In this document: positions 34,095 to 43,577 of the stretch, in pieces
Layout of the letters: each line of letters begins with the position of its first letter
Numbering within the stretch: position 1 is the first letter of the stretch
DNA from: Eupeodes corollae
Taxonomy: Eukaryota > Arthropoda > Insecta > Diptera > Syrphidae
Reading direction: 5' to 3'
DNA: 64,000 bases
NCBI RefSeq assembly: GCF_945859685.1
Contig: NC_079149.1
Coordinates: 22,727,118 to 22,791,117, forward strand
The notes under the pieces: model-generated
The model's database searches: none
Told to the model about the DNA's origin: nothing
What the model saw: the letters and a program-made list of their open reading frames with translations, nothing else
Made by a program: the position numbers and the translations under genes

Positions 34095-35231
34095 CTACAA
34101 CGAAGTAGTGCTCCGAGTCGATATTAGCTCCTCGGTAAGTTCGGACATCCATGATGCTGAAAGCGTGTCTTCGACGATCACAATATGGTCAATGTGGTTG
34201 ACGGTAGATTGGTCTGGACAACTCCAAGTTCCTTTGTGGATGTAGAGGTGTGGAAAACGCGTACTGGCTACCATGACGTTTCGCCCCTCAGCAAAATCTA
34301 GGAGCCTGAATCCGTTGTCGGAAGTGTTGTCGTGCAGGCTGTTTTTCCCGATCATTCCACCAAAGATGTCTTCCCTTCCTAGCTTGGCATTAAAATCGCG
34401 AAGGCCTATTTTAATATCGTAGCTAGGACACTGCTTATATGTTTTGTCTAGGAGCTCAAAGAACATATTTTTGGTGTTGTCGTCTTTCTCTTCTGTGGGG
34501 GCGTGCGCGCATATCAGGCTAATGTTGTTGAATTTAGCCTTGATGCGTATGGTCATGAGGCGCTCATTGATGCACCTATATCTCAAGACTTCTTGCCTAA
34601 GTCTGGCTCCAATGACGAAGCAACATCCAAATAAGCGCTGTTGGTTTTCGTGGTAGCAGTCACCATAGTAAATATCGCAGTTTTTCATCCTCTTTTTGCT
34701 CGGCCCATCCCATCGTATATCCTGGATGGCGGAGATGTCTGCTTTATAGCAGTCTAGGGCGTCCGCTAATTCTTCGGTCGTACGTGGTCTGTTAAGGGAC
34801 CTAACATTCGACGTGTATATCCGAAGTTCGATTTCCTTAATTCGTTTGCGTAGGTTGACAACAATAAATCCGTCCGTATCGTAGGCTTGTTGGTGCTTCG
34901 CAACTATGATGTTTTTACATGGCCAGGAAGGCACCCCGACGGCACAACCCCCCAACATGCCGTTCCAGATCCTTAGTATAATTCCAAGGACGGGGCTGTA
35001 AATAATTCGTAGAAGCCTTATAAGGTGTTCACAAAGTAGTTCAACCTTACTGGAACTGTAGACGCCACCGTTGATTACATCACGGGAATTCCTCCGCTGC
35101 CGTCTGGATAAGGAGAGGTGCCTTAGTGGAAACACCTCTCTCCCCCTCACTCGTTTTCTGCCCCCAACAACTTTCCACTGGGGTTGAAACCCAATCTCCA
35201 GTTGAGGTTTTTGGCACCCGATGTTCACCAC
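34095..35231 (-). pseudogene. RTE apurinic-type endonuclease domain
   Basis: The endonuclease nicks target DNA to prime reverse transcription. From about residue 120 the AP-endonuclease fold is visible: LRIYTSNVRSLNRPRTTEEL (the N of the WNVR motif is kept, W changed to S), YKADISAIQDIRWDG (Q-E type motif with E changed to D), ICAHAPTEEKDD, IKIGLRDFNAKLGRED (GDFN motif changed to RDFN) and NHIDHIVI. After a frameshift near 34150 the last motif reads IDSEHYFVVAK (about 34130) where active enzymes have SDHY. The first ~110 residues match the 5' leader of copy E and may be untranslated. Several catalytic positions are altered, so it is probably inactive. Confidence 0.8.
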
Positions 35232-35345
35232 GAGGAGGTGAGAGTAGGAGTTGATAGACAGATTTGGGTTTTGAGAAATACCTGTGGACGCTTGTGTCCT
35301 CTTGAATGCACATGTCTACAATTTGAACATCAATAACCATATTTA

Positions 35346-37619
35346 GTACCAACTTTATATACAATATTAAATGATTTTTTAAAACTCAAATTGGGATTAT
35401 ATTGGGCTACTATTTCGGCTTCCATTTTGAGTTACAATTATTTTTAAATTTGGGCTATTCAGCTATTTCAAGACATGGTAACCCTACTCTTACATGTGAA
35501 TTGCAGTTATATTTATTTATTTTGATATTTATTTGCTTATATAAATAGACAAAGTTTCTTATGTTAAACCTTACAATACTACTCTGAACTTATTACAATA
35601 CTACTTTATGACTTCATCAGCAAGTTTGTGTTTTGGTTGTTATTAGACAAAAGGAATGGAATATTTGAGATGTTAAGATTGCATAAATTATATTTATTGT
35701 AAACAAACAAATTATTTCTACTAATCGCTTGCTTTGTTCAATATTAATTCACAAGAGAAAACATTGAGGGTTCAAAATTTACAATATTCTATTCTAATAA
35801 AAGTTATTTAAACAAACCAATATGAAAAAGTTTCAACAACTCTCATCTTTCACTGTGAATACACCTTTAAACTAAAATATGAACTGTCATGTTAAAACAT
35901 AATAAAGGTTGTAATAAAATAATGGATGTCAACTTATGTCAACTTAATTGAGGGCAAGATAAAAATAGGATTTGACTAATTCTAAATTTTCTCATCTTTC
36001 TTTCTCTTAAACATTTAATTTTTTTTAAACATAATTTTTTGAACTTTTTCAAGATAAAGGTTTGTTTGATTTGTTTGTTTGTTTTTTTGTTTTGTTTGGG
36101 ACTGTCAGTGCTAAGATGTGTTCAGATGCAATCTACACTGTCAAGCACTGTCTTACAAAATGTTGTCACTCTCATTAGTCAAATATACAAAGATGACAGC
36201 TTCAAAAGTGACGTCTGATCAAATAGGAGGCTATGCAAAATCTAACCTATTATTAAAAACTTGCTAAAAATTATTATATGACAAGTGGTTGTTAAGCACT
36301 TTGAGCCTTAATTCTTCAACAAAATTTTGATATTAAAGTTGAAGGCCTTTTTGAAGTAAGTGAAAGAAAGGTGAATTTATCAAATATACAGGTTGGTCTA
36401 TTAAGTAGTTTCATTTTATATCATTAGTTATTTTGACTGTGACAGCTATTTTACGTCAGTATCAATGTTATACCTCTGTGGAACGAAAAAAGTTTCCTAA
36501 CTTAAGTGCTGTGTAGCCGAAACGCAGTGGGTTATTGTCCAAAGAGAGTGACAGTTTGGTGGAATTTTTGAAACATTTTTTTTTGAAAATGGGACAAAGT
36601 TCCGCTCAACGGTAATCTTAACAGAGCCATGTAATTTTAAGCTATTTGGATAAATGTATGATTCAAAATTATGAAAAATATATCATCTTTCAATATTAAT
36701 GTAAAAATAGTTAAATTTTTAAAAAGAAACTTCTGTTTGGCTCACTCTTTAGCTTACTTACAAACTGATGGTATATAGGAACACAAATTAACAATCCCCA
36801 GCGTCTTATAAAAATAATTTACATTTTTGTTGGTCCTTTTCAAAATAAACGCAATCTGTCCTCATGTCAAAAGAACATAGAACTTTAAGCAAGATACAAT
36901 AAAAAGGAAATTTATAAATTAGATGTCGTTAAAGTGTATATGATGTCAAATGAAATAGATTACAGTAAGACAAATGAAGTACAAAATTGGAAAAAAAATT
37001 TTAAAGGCAATAACAACAATAACTGAGACATTGTAAAATATTTGACTACAGGATGTTATAGGGTAAAATCAAAATAAACAAAAAATTACTGTCTTTCCTC
37101 TTATAAAATTTTTCTGATATTTTAAACTCGCTTCTATTTTTGTTGTATTTGAATTTAAAAAAAATGACTTAAGCTACTTTGCCTACTTTTGTATAAGTTT
37201 GTTTAGAATATTTTATATACATAAATATCTGTTCTTTTACATGCTTGAGAATTCTTTTTATAAAAAGTATCTTAATTTACCATTAGACTTTTTTTTGTGT
37301 GGTTAGCGTTTGGGAAGTAACTCAATTTCACTTCATACTTTTTTCTACAAAATAACAGTATTTCCCCAATCTATTAACTATACGAAAAAAATGGTAAAAT
37401 ATTATGTATTTAGGTAGGCTTACATTAGTTTACCTACCTACTGTTTTCGAGGAATTTGGAAAAGGAGTGTATTTGGTACATTTTGACTCCCTCCCTCAAA
37501 AATAAAATTTGTTTTCTAAGGTCCAAAACAAGAGGAGTTTAATAAATTAATTTGCTCAAAGTTGCTTTTGACACATGGGATCGCAATGCTTTTCCAGATA
37601 GGAATGTCGCTTAAGTTCG
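35346..37619. other. Intergenic, no supportable gene
   Basis: About 2.3 kb of AT-rich DNA with no coding signal. A stretch near 36388 (CAGGTTGGTCTATTAAGTAG) looks like a mariner terminal repeat, but its partner is not convincing. Confidence 0.45.
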
Positions 37620-37689
37620 GTACGGTATTGCAAAATGTATACAAGACTACCAAAGTATCAGTGTGAAATGGTCAATGCTTATCAGAGTG

Positions 37690-38364
37690 GTTCCAAACGA
37701 AATCAGGAGTTAGACAGGGCTGTGCACTAAGTCCAAGCTTGTTTGCACTCTTCATTGAAGATATAGTCGAAGCATTACCAGCAGGAATCAAGTAAGCAGG
37801 CGTTTACATTAATGCTCTTCAGTCCCTTCAGCAAATGATAAATAAGCTTGCTGAATATTGTAAAAGGTGGAACCTAGTGGTAAATTTAAATAAATCTAGA
37901 GTGATGGTTTTTAAGAATAGCGAAGTAGATCGGGTGCAAGTGAGCAATGGCACTGCTTTACTAAGAACTCGAGCATGGAAAAACATGTCACTGACAAATT
38001 TGTTAAGGCGAAGACAGCTCTAAACGTAGCATGGAGGCAATGATTTAATAATAAAGAAATTACGCATACTAGTAAATTTAGGGTCTTCGAAGCTGTATGG
38101 AAATTAGTTATTTTTTATGCGGCCCAAGCTTGGGGATGTCCGAAATATGAACAAGTGGAAAAACCGCTCAGATTTTCCATAAAACGGATTTACCTTCTTC
38201 CTTTGAGTATGCCAAATTACATGGGGTCTATTGCCTTTATTCATAAAAACACTCAACCTGCAGGTCGATTAGATCCTCAAAGCTCTGTGCCAAGTTTACG
38301 TCTCCAAAGAAACTGGTTCTTTAAACAATCCAATACCGAAGTGGATGGTTTAAAGAAAGAATAG
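37690..38364 (+). pseudogene. LINE reverse transcriptase fragment lacking the YADD box
   Basis: Motif B (VRQGCALSPSLFALFIEDIV) is followed by AGVYINALQSLQQMINKLAE. Relatives as I recall them have a ~12-15-residue LLYADDIVLLA-type segment between the equivalents of NA and LQSLQ. The direct join at about 37815 therefore looks like a small in-frame deletion that removed the catalytic aspartates. Several stops follow. Confidence 0.65.
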
Positions 38365-38507
38365 AACAAGCTGAGCAGGGAGATGTTGGAAACCAACTGT
38401 ATATCTCTTAAAAGCTCGTCCGGATGAAGCCTCAAGAGAGCAATACACGGAGCAACCCATAAGCTCACTGCATCACATAATTTACAGTAGACTAAACTAC
38501 GATCTCC

Positions 38508-39117
38508 TCTCTTTGAGGTAGTTAAGGACTTCGTCTACCTAGGCTCCGCTGTAAACGCAGAAAACAATACCAGCGCTGAAATCAAACGCAGAATAACTCT
38601 TGCTAACCGCTTTTTCTTTGAGCTAAGAAAGCAATTGAGTGGTGAAGTCCTCTTTTGAAAGACCAAAGTGTCGCTATATAAGAACCTTATCATTCCCGTC
38701 CTGCTATACGGTGCAGAAGCATGGACTACGACAAAAGCGGATGAAAGCACCTTGGGCCGTTTCGAGAGAAAAGTTATTCGTGTGATCTACGGTCCCGTAT
38801 GCATCGAAGGGGAGTGGAGGAGAAGATGGAACGACGAACTGTACGGGCTGTACAGCGACGTAGACTTATCTGGAAGGGTAAAAGTCCAACGACTAAGGTG
38901 GCCGGGTCACGTAGAGCACAGGGAAACCAATGCTCCGGCCCGGAAAGTCTTCGAATCCACACCCAGAGGACAGCGCAGTAGAGGAACACCACATCACCAA
39001 ACTTGCAGCGCGAAATTGGACACATCTAGCTAGACAGCAAGCTAGATGGAGAAGTTTGTTGGGTGAGGCCCTAGTTCACATGGGACTGTAGCGCCACCTT
39101 AAGTAAGTAAGTAAGAA
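38508..39117 (+). mobile_element. RTE-type LINE copy D, 5'-truncated, with 10-bp target-site duplication
   Basis: The insertion starts in the thumb domain (FEVVKDFVYLGSAVNAENNT) and keeps the whole C-terminus: LIIPVLLYGAEAWTTTKADE, CIEGEWRRRWNDELYGLYSD, VQRLRWPGHVEHRETNAPAR. The 3' UTR is GCCCTAGTTCACATGGGACT..GCGCCACC and ends in TAAGTAAGTAAGTAAG (39099-39115). TACGATCTCC flanks it on both sides (38498-38507 and 39118-39127). It is one of the youngest-looking RTE insertions here, with one TGA early on (GEVLF then stop). Confidence 0.9.
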
Positions 39118-39194
39118 TACGATCTCCGGGAAAGAACATTGAACAAATCTAGTGCATGTTTCGGCTAAGAGGAGAACTTCTTAATCTAAAAAAT

Positions 39195-39266
39195 TCGTTC
39201 TTCTGTCGTACAACACGAATGTAAAATGAGATATCACACTTTGTGTTCCTTTTAAATGCTTTATTA
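39195..39266 (+). mobile_element. Jockey/CR1-like LINE 3' scrap J5
   Basis: TTCGTTCTTCTGTCGTACAA then CACGAATGTAAAATGAGATA aligns with TTCGTTCTTTAGGCGTACTT..CGCGAATGTGGAATGCCTTA of J2 (28568-28615). About 70% of 72 bases agree by eye. Confidence 0.45.
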
Positions 39267-41099
39267 ATTTCCTTATGCTCGAATTGTGTCTTTGGCAAAA
39301 GTGGTTAATTTTGTAGGATATTCCAGCATGGAAATTAATATAATAATATTTACTCAAAAATTTGCGACTACAAAAATAACAAGAAATTTTTCCCATTTTG
39401 TAATATATAGCACCCCACTGTGTCAAATATCTCACTGTTCAAAGAAAAAAGTCATTTTCATCCAGTGAACTAAATTGTAAGAAAACTGATGACTATTCTT
39501 ATATTGTCTATTTTTACTGTGTGAATCTTGGACGTTTTTGACATTTGACGAAGGATATCAGCACATCAGCTTTTTTTGTCTCCTTTAAATTATTTTATCC
39601 GACAGTGCCAACCTATAACCCAACCATCAGTCTTTTGGGGGAAATTATCAATTTCAGCAATTTTGTCGATTATGAAGACTTAAAGAAGGCCACGCGTAAC
39701 GTTCGTCCGATTCCGATGTGAACTTGAATAATAGCGTATCGCATTTAATGAAGGATAAAGAATGATTTCTTATGGGAGTCCTTTAGCCATAAAGAAGAAA
39801 CACACACCGGACAAAGGAGCAACATAAAAGTACAAACAACAACAAAAAATATAGAAAAAAAGATACATAAGTCAATAGTTCTGTTTCTATACTGATTCTG
39901 ATGAAGCTATGGTGAAGGCTGATGGGCAATGGACGATATGGACGATGGAAGATGACCGATAGACGAGGGGTGACATACTCGTATAAGGATTTCACTCTAT
40001 TCAGCCATTGTGAATTGATTTTATCCCGATTTTGTTTATCCTATTTAATGTATATGTATTTTATATGGATGTGTAATCTCCTTGTTCCAATAAACAGAGC
40101 GGTACTTTGCCTATAGAGATAGTTCAAGGATTCCACTATAGACCAAGACCAGTGAGCTTAGAATAACTTATTACTATGCAAGCAAAATCCGGACGACACG
40201 AATGGGAGCGGGCGCGGTATTTCGCACCAGTATTATTTGGTGAAGACAAAAGGACTGTTCGTGTATGGGGTAAAGGGTCCTGATGGCAGGCTGGGGTAGT
40301 CGTACTAGTCATACATATATCGACCACCCCAAGGATTCGATGGGGGTAGGATGAGATGAGAGAATTTCTTCTTCTCGCTTTTACGATCCAGGCAAGAGGT
40401 TAATGGATTTTTGCATAAATAAATGGGTTTACCCATCTTGAATGATGAAGAGAGACTGCTCCGTATTCGTATTATACTATAGTCGTTGGTGTCGTTGTTG
40501 TTGTTCCTGGATTTTGGAAGTGACATGAATTTACGTTCAAATAATCACATATGTACAGTACATAAACTGAAGGTATAGGTTCTTACATAGATACATGCAT
40601 ATAGAGGCTTAGATGTCAATATGGAAATGTTTAAATGATTTAAATGTTTATGATTTTTAGCATATATAGTCTTATGGGCTTTTCTGATATTTGGTTAACA
40701 GATAAATAGAGGCAAACATTGTTTTCCAATAAGAGGTTTCGTTTTGAAATTATGTGGTTATTTCCAAAAAAAACTCGGACCTTTTGCAGAATTGTAGCAT
40801 TTGGGGTTTGGACAATCCAAATTGATAGTTTTAAGGAAAATAAGGAATTTAGAAGAGGTACTGGCGTACCTAAAGTTTTGAATATCAAAATGGGTGGGGG
40901 GTTGTGGGTAAACAGAATATCCCAAAGAATTACACATTCTTGATGTGCTGTGAAAAATAGAATCTCTACGCTGGGGTAAACTGATGAGCATTCCATGAAA
41001 TACAAGAATTACGGTTGAATTTTTTGATGGGGGGGGGGGGGGGGTGCAACTCACTAATTCCAGTGAACATTGTTTAAAAAATGTCAGTAAAATAAATTA
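39267..41099. other. Intergenic, no supportable gene
   Basis: AT-rich. It contains a perfect run of 16 G at 41029-41044 and otherwise only short open frames without domain features. Confidence 0.45.
41029..41044. repeat. Poly-G run, 16 bases
   Basis: An uninterrupted G16, exceptional in this AT-rich DNA. It may be a slippage-prone microsatellite or a base-calling/assembly problem. Confidence 0.8.
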
Positions 41100-41715
41100 A
41101 GACGAATGAAGGCTTTGTAAATTATAGCCAGATAATAGAGGTCGAAAACTTCTTGCAGCGTTGTAAAAGAAATACTAAGCACCTAGAAGCCTTTTATTCA
41201 ATGTCGAAAATGTGGTTATTCCATTATAATTGAACGGTGTTACACAAAGCGGCATCGGGATTGGGTTAAGCTTTAACGACAAAAGACAGCAATACATTTT
41301 TGAAGCATTAAGTTTAGGTTAATAATTCCCTATTGAACAATGCTTTCGAGATCGAAATTTATTGAGCTTATCAAATAACGCCATTGAAGTACTACATCCA
41401 AAGGACAATAATGTGAATCTAGACTCGAATATAAAAAAACTGAGGGTAATTTTGTCAGCGATATAGTATAATGGATTAGATGTGTCAGACAAGAGATCGT
41501 TTATGAATAAAAGGAAGAGAGTCGGAAGGGCACATCAGCGTTTACTTAATAAATTTCAGACTTGAAACCATGCAATACAACTTGTAGTGAATGGTTTAAA
41601 AGGTAGTTTCTAATCCATCGAAGAATTATAAGAATTTTCGATAAGAGAGCTTAGTGCCAAAATCTATCAAATGCTTTTGAAATATCAAGTGTAATACTTA
41701 CTTTTTCTAAACCAA
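41100..41715 (-). mobile_element. Jockey/CR1-like LINE fragment K1
   Basis: The minus strand reads EKVSITLDISKAFDRFWH (motif A, about 41690), LRWIRNYLLNHSLQVVLHGF (about 41600), a decayed motif B (NADVPFRLSSF), IADKITLSFFIFESRF (motif C, FADD changed to IADK), LNASKMYCCLLSLKLNPIPM, and a thumb with SGYNLQSLHSS. Same family type as J1 and as K2 at 55425-56210. Many stops; no 3' end visible. Confidence 0.7.
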
Positions 41716-41734
41716 TGTTAGATATTTTACTTAT

Positions 41735-42715
41735 TTAGGTTCTCAGACCTGTTAATATACCGTTGGGAACCCCATAAGAGACATAGGGCATCTACTGCGC
41801 CTGCACGCAATCGTCTGCGGTTTCCGGAGATGTGTTGCAGCTTCCTCCAGCTCTTGCTTATTGACGATGATTTCTCCTCCACTGTCCTGCTTCTCGGTCG
41901 ACCAGCTCTCCTTCCCTCTTGTGTAAGCGGATTCCACTGCATTGCTTGGCCTGCAATGCAGTCGTTACATTTTCGAAGCGTGCATATGTCCAATCCATTG
42001 CCACTCAAGCCTTCGCATAATAGAGTCTATAGGTTCTTCCAGATCTTTTCTTTCTTACCCTTGGAGCAGCTTAATTGTTTGCGTTCGTTGATCCTTGCCC
42101 AAGATTCTTCTGAAAGCCAGGCGTTGTTGGTTCCGTCTTTTCGAACGACTATTCTGTCAGCACCTGAAATGAAAACATTTTTCACAGCATTCCAATGGTG
42201 TTCGATGTCATAATGTAATGTGCTGCTGATTGTTCTCATTTCTTGAGACAGGTAGTCCCTGAATTGTTAACGGGTCGTGAGAAGTGAGATCCTTTAGTCT
42301 AGCGATGTTGAATTTGGGGGCTCGTGTTATACCGTTTGATCTTCGAACTGTAGCCGTACGAAATCTTAGGGTAGCTATCATTAAGTCGTGGTCACGGGCA
42401 AGTCCCATGTCGGAGCCTCTTCTGTTTCGGACATCCAAGAGACTGTTTCTAAAGCTTCGACTAATCAGGAAGTGGTCAATTTGGCTGGAAGATGCTTGCC
42501 TGTCCAGGGACACCCAGCTAATTTTATGGCACAGTTTGTGTTCAAGCATAGTGCCACCAATCTCAAAGCTATTGGAGTTGCAGAAGTCAATGATCCTCTC
42601 ACCATTGTCATTGTTACTGCTGACTCCGTCAAAACCCATCACATGTCTTAGCCCGTTGTTGCTGCCAACCTTAGCATTGCAGTCTCCCATAACTCAAAGA
42701 CTCAAAGTTATTTGA
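41735..42715 (-). mobile_element. SR2-like RTE LINE copy with RT deleted
   Basis: The minus strand carries the endonuclease C-terminal half (42208-42690), the INERKQL linker (42027-42239) and then jumps straight to the C-terminal tail and 3' end (41735-42008: QAMQWNPLTQEGRRAGRPRS, then the 3' end shared with 10262). The whole reverse transcriptase is missing, an internal deletion of roughly 1.5 kb relative to a complete element. The shared 3' end ties it to the copy at 10262-12170. Confidence 0.8.
42208..42690 (-). pseudogene. RTE (SR2-like) endonuclease, C-terminal half
   Basis: The 160-codon frame contains MGDCNAKVGSNNGLRHVMGF (the GDxN motif of AP-type endonucleases, D and N kept), NNDNGERIIDFCNSNSFEIG, CHKISWVSLDRQASSSQIDH (IDHF/I motif) and DMGLARDHDLMIATLRFR. 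The last part corresponds to the SDHxL catalytic motif (R-D-H here; His kept). The N-terminal half with the catalytic Glu is absent, so the domain is dead. Confidence 0.8.
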
Positions 42716-42756
42716 GCCGAAAATCAATTTTTAGAAAGCTTTAGGATTTTTAATTT

Positions 42757-43181
42757 GAATAAAATAAAAAAAATAAATTAGGTGGCACAACAGTCCATGA
42801 AGAACTAAGGCCTAGTGACTTACAACTCTCAACCATTCCCGTGTGCGAGTAATATTGTCAGAGATGGAAGGGACCTACAGTTTATGTGCCGAATACGAAC
42901 GGCTCATTTGAGAAAGCACTTTTTCATGACAAGAATTACTCTTGGAGGATTTGTCCATTCCTCGCAAGATACAGTACCCGTAAAGAAAGTTAGGTTGCAC
43001 ACGCAGGGATCGAACCCAAGACCCCTTGTCCTTTTTCGGGATAGGATGAATCACAGCGGTCTTCCAACGCACTGGATAATATGCATTTTTCGGTGCATTA
43101 TTGAAGAGTGTGGTGTAAATGTCAATTGCCGCCATCGGTAAATATCTTACTACAGTCCAACGCACTAACCATCAAGCTACG
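42757..43181 (-). mobile_element. tRNA-derived SINE with an internal RT-like insert
   Basis: Minus strand: the head CCCGTAGCTTGATGGTTAGT (A box) starts at 43181, the B box GGTTCGATCCC is at about 43016-43006, and the body ends at GTGCCACCTAATTTATTTTT near 42776. A 13-bp flanking repeat GGATTKTTAATTT (42744-42756 and 43182-43194, one mismatch) marks the insertion into the palindrome-ended repeat. Between A and B boxes about 130 bases (43023-43152) are foreign and read as LINE reverse transcriptase. Confidence 0.8.
43023..43152 (-). mobile_element. LINE RT fragment inside the SINE head
   Basis: Minus-strand frame: LPMAAIDIYTTLFNNAPKNA then YYPVRWKTAVIHPIPKKDKG. The P-x-x-W-K-x-A-x-I-x-P-I-P-K-K-D-K pattern is the N-terminal RT motif of non-LTR retrotransposons. 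It replaces about a dozen bases of the SINE between TCTTGGG and the A box. Which LINE family donated it is unclear. Confidence 0.7.
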
Positions 43182-43577
43182 GGATTGTTAATTTAGGTTT
43201 CAATTTGATATTTTTCAAAGTTTTACCAGATGTCAAAAACGTTGTTCTTGTAAAATATTCGAGGTGACACTAAATTTGTTTATACATTTTATCCCTTTGG
43301 TATCATGTCACATTATAAAATATAAAATTAAATTCAAGTCGTTAGTGTTATAGGTACGTGAGATATTTTGGGTTAACCAGAATTTTAACTTTTTTTTTTT
43401 AATTATTATGGTTCTAAAGATAGGGGCAACGAAAACGCTTCTCGAACGTAGGAACTTACGCACAGGCATCTCTCTAAAAATGCTTTAATTTAGAATCTAG
43501 GGACCTTGAAACGTGAAATATTTAAACTATCGATTCGACAAATCCGACCGATTGCAATAACTTCCTATGGAAAGTTA

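Larger units (their letters stand above)
32136..35334 (-). mobile_element. RTE-type LINE copy C, full-length-like, with 11-bp target-site duplication
   Basis: This is the most complete RTE copy. On the minus strand it runs from ATTGATGTTCAAATTGTAGA (5' end, 35334) through endonuclease, linker, reverse transcriptase and C-terminal domain to a TAAG-type tandem tail (plus-strand CTTACTTACTTAAGG at 32136). Both sides carry AACCATATTTA (32125-32135 and 35335-35345), an 11-bp direct repeat expected from target-primed insertion. The 3.2-kb length fits RTE elements with one ORF. The ORF is broken: frames change at about 34150, 33810, 33400 and 33070, and many codons in the last kilobase are scrambled. 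Confidence 0.9.
37620..39190 (+). mobile_element. Fourth LINE family (unclassified), interrupted by an RTE copy
   Basis: The reverse-transcriptase part begins near 37630. Frames read SGVRQGCALSPSLFALFIED (motif B, about 37700), LAEYCKRWNLVVNLNKSRVM (about 37845) and FKVFEAVWKLVIFYAAQAWG (about 38080). FSIKRIYLLPLSMPNYMGSI, IYSRLNYDL (about 38480) and LRGELLNLKN (after 39140) follow. Between motif B and the thumb the YADD region is missing. The 610-bp RTE copy D sits at 38508-39117 between NYDL and the continuation RERTLNKSS, and removing it leaves one reading frame. I cannot assign the clade with confidence. Confidence 0.7.
42713..43577 (+). repeat. Palindrome-ended repeat family, copy 7 (split by a SINE)
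   Basis: The left part, 42713-42756, has TTTGAGCCGAAAATCAATTT of the 174-bp unit. The right part, 43195-43577, has AGTTTTACCAGATGTCAAAA, AATATTCGAGGTGACAC, GGGTTAACCAGAATTTTAAC and GGGACCTTGAAACGTG, ending in TAACTTCCTATGGAAAGTTA. The SINE at 42757-43181 separates the two. Confidence 0.7.

Noticed and set aside
36387..36760. Possible short mariner-like element with inverted ends
   Set aside because: The left end CAGGTTGGTCTATTAAGTAG looks right, but the right partner matches poorly and no transposase codons are clear.
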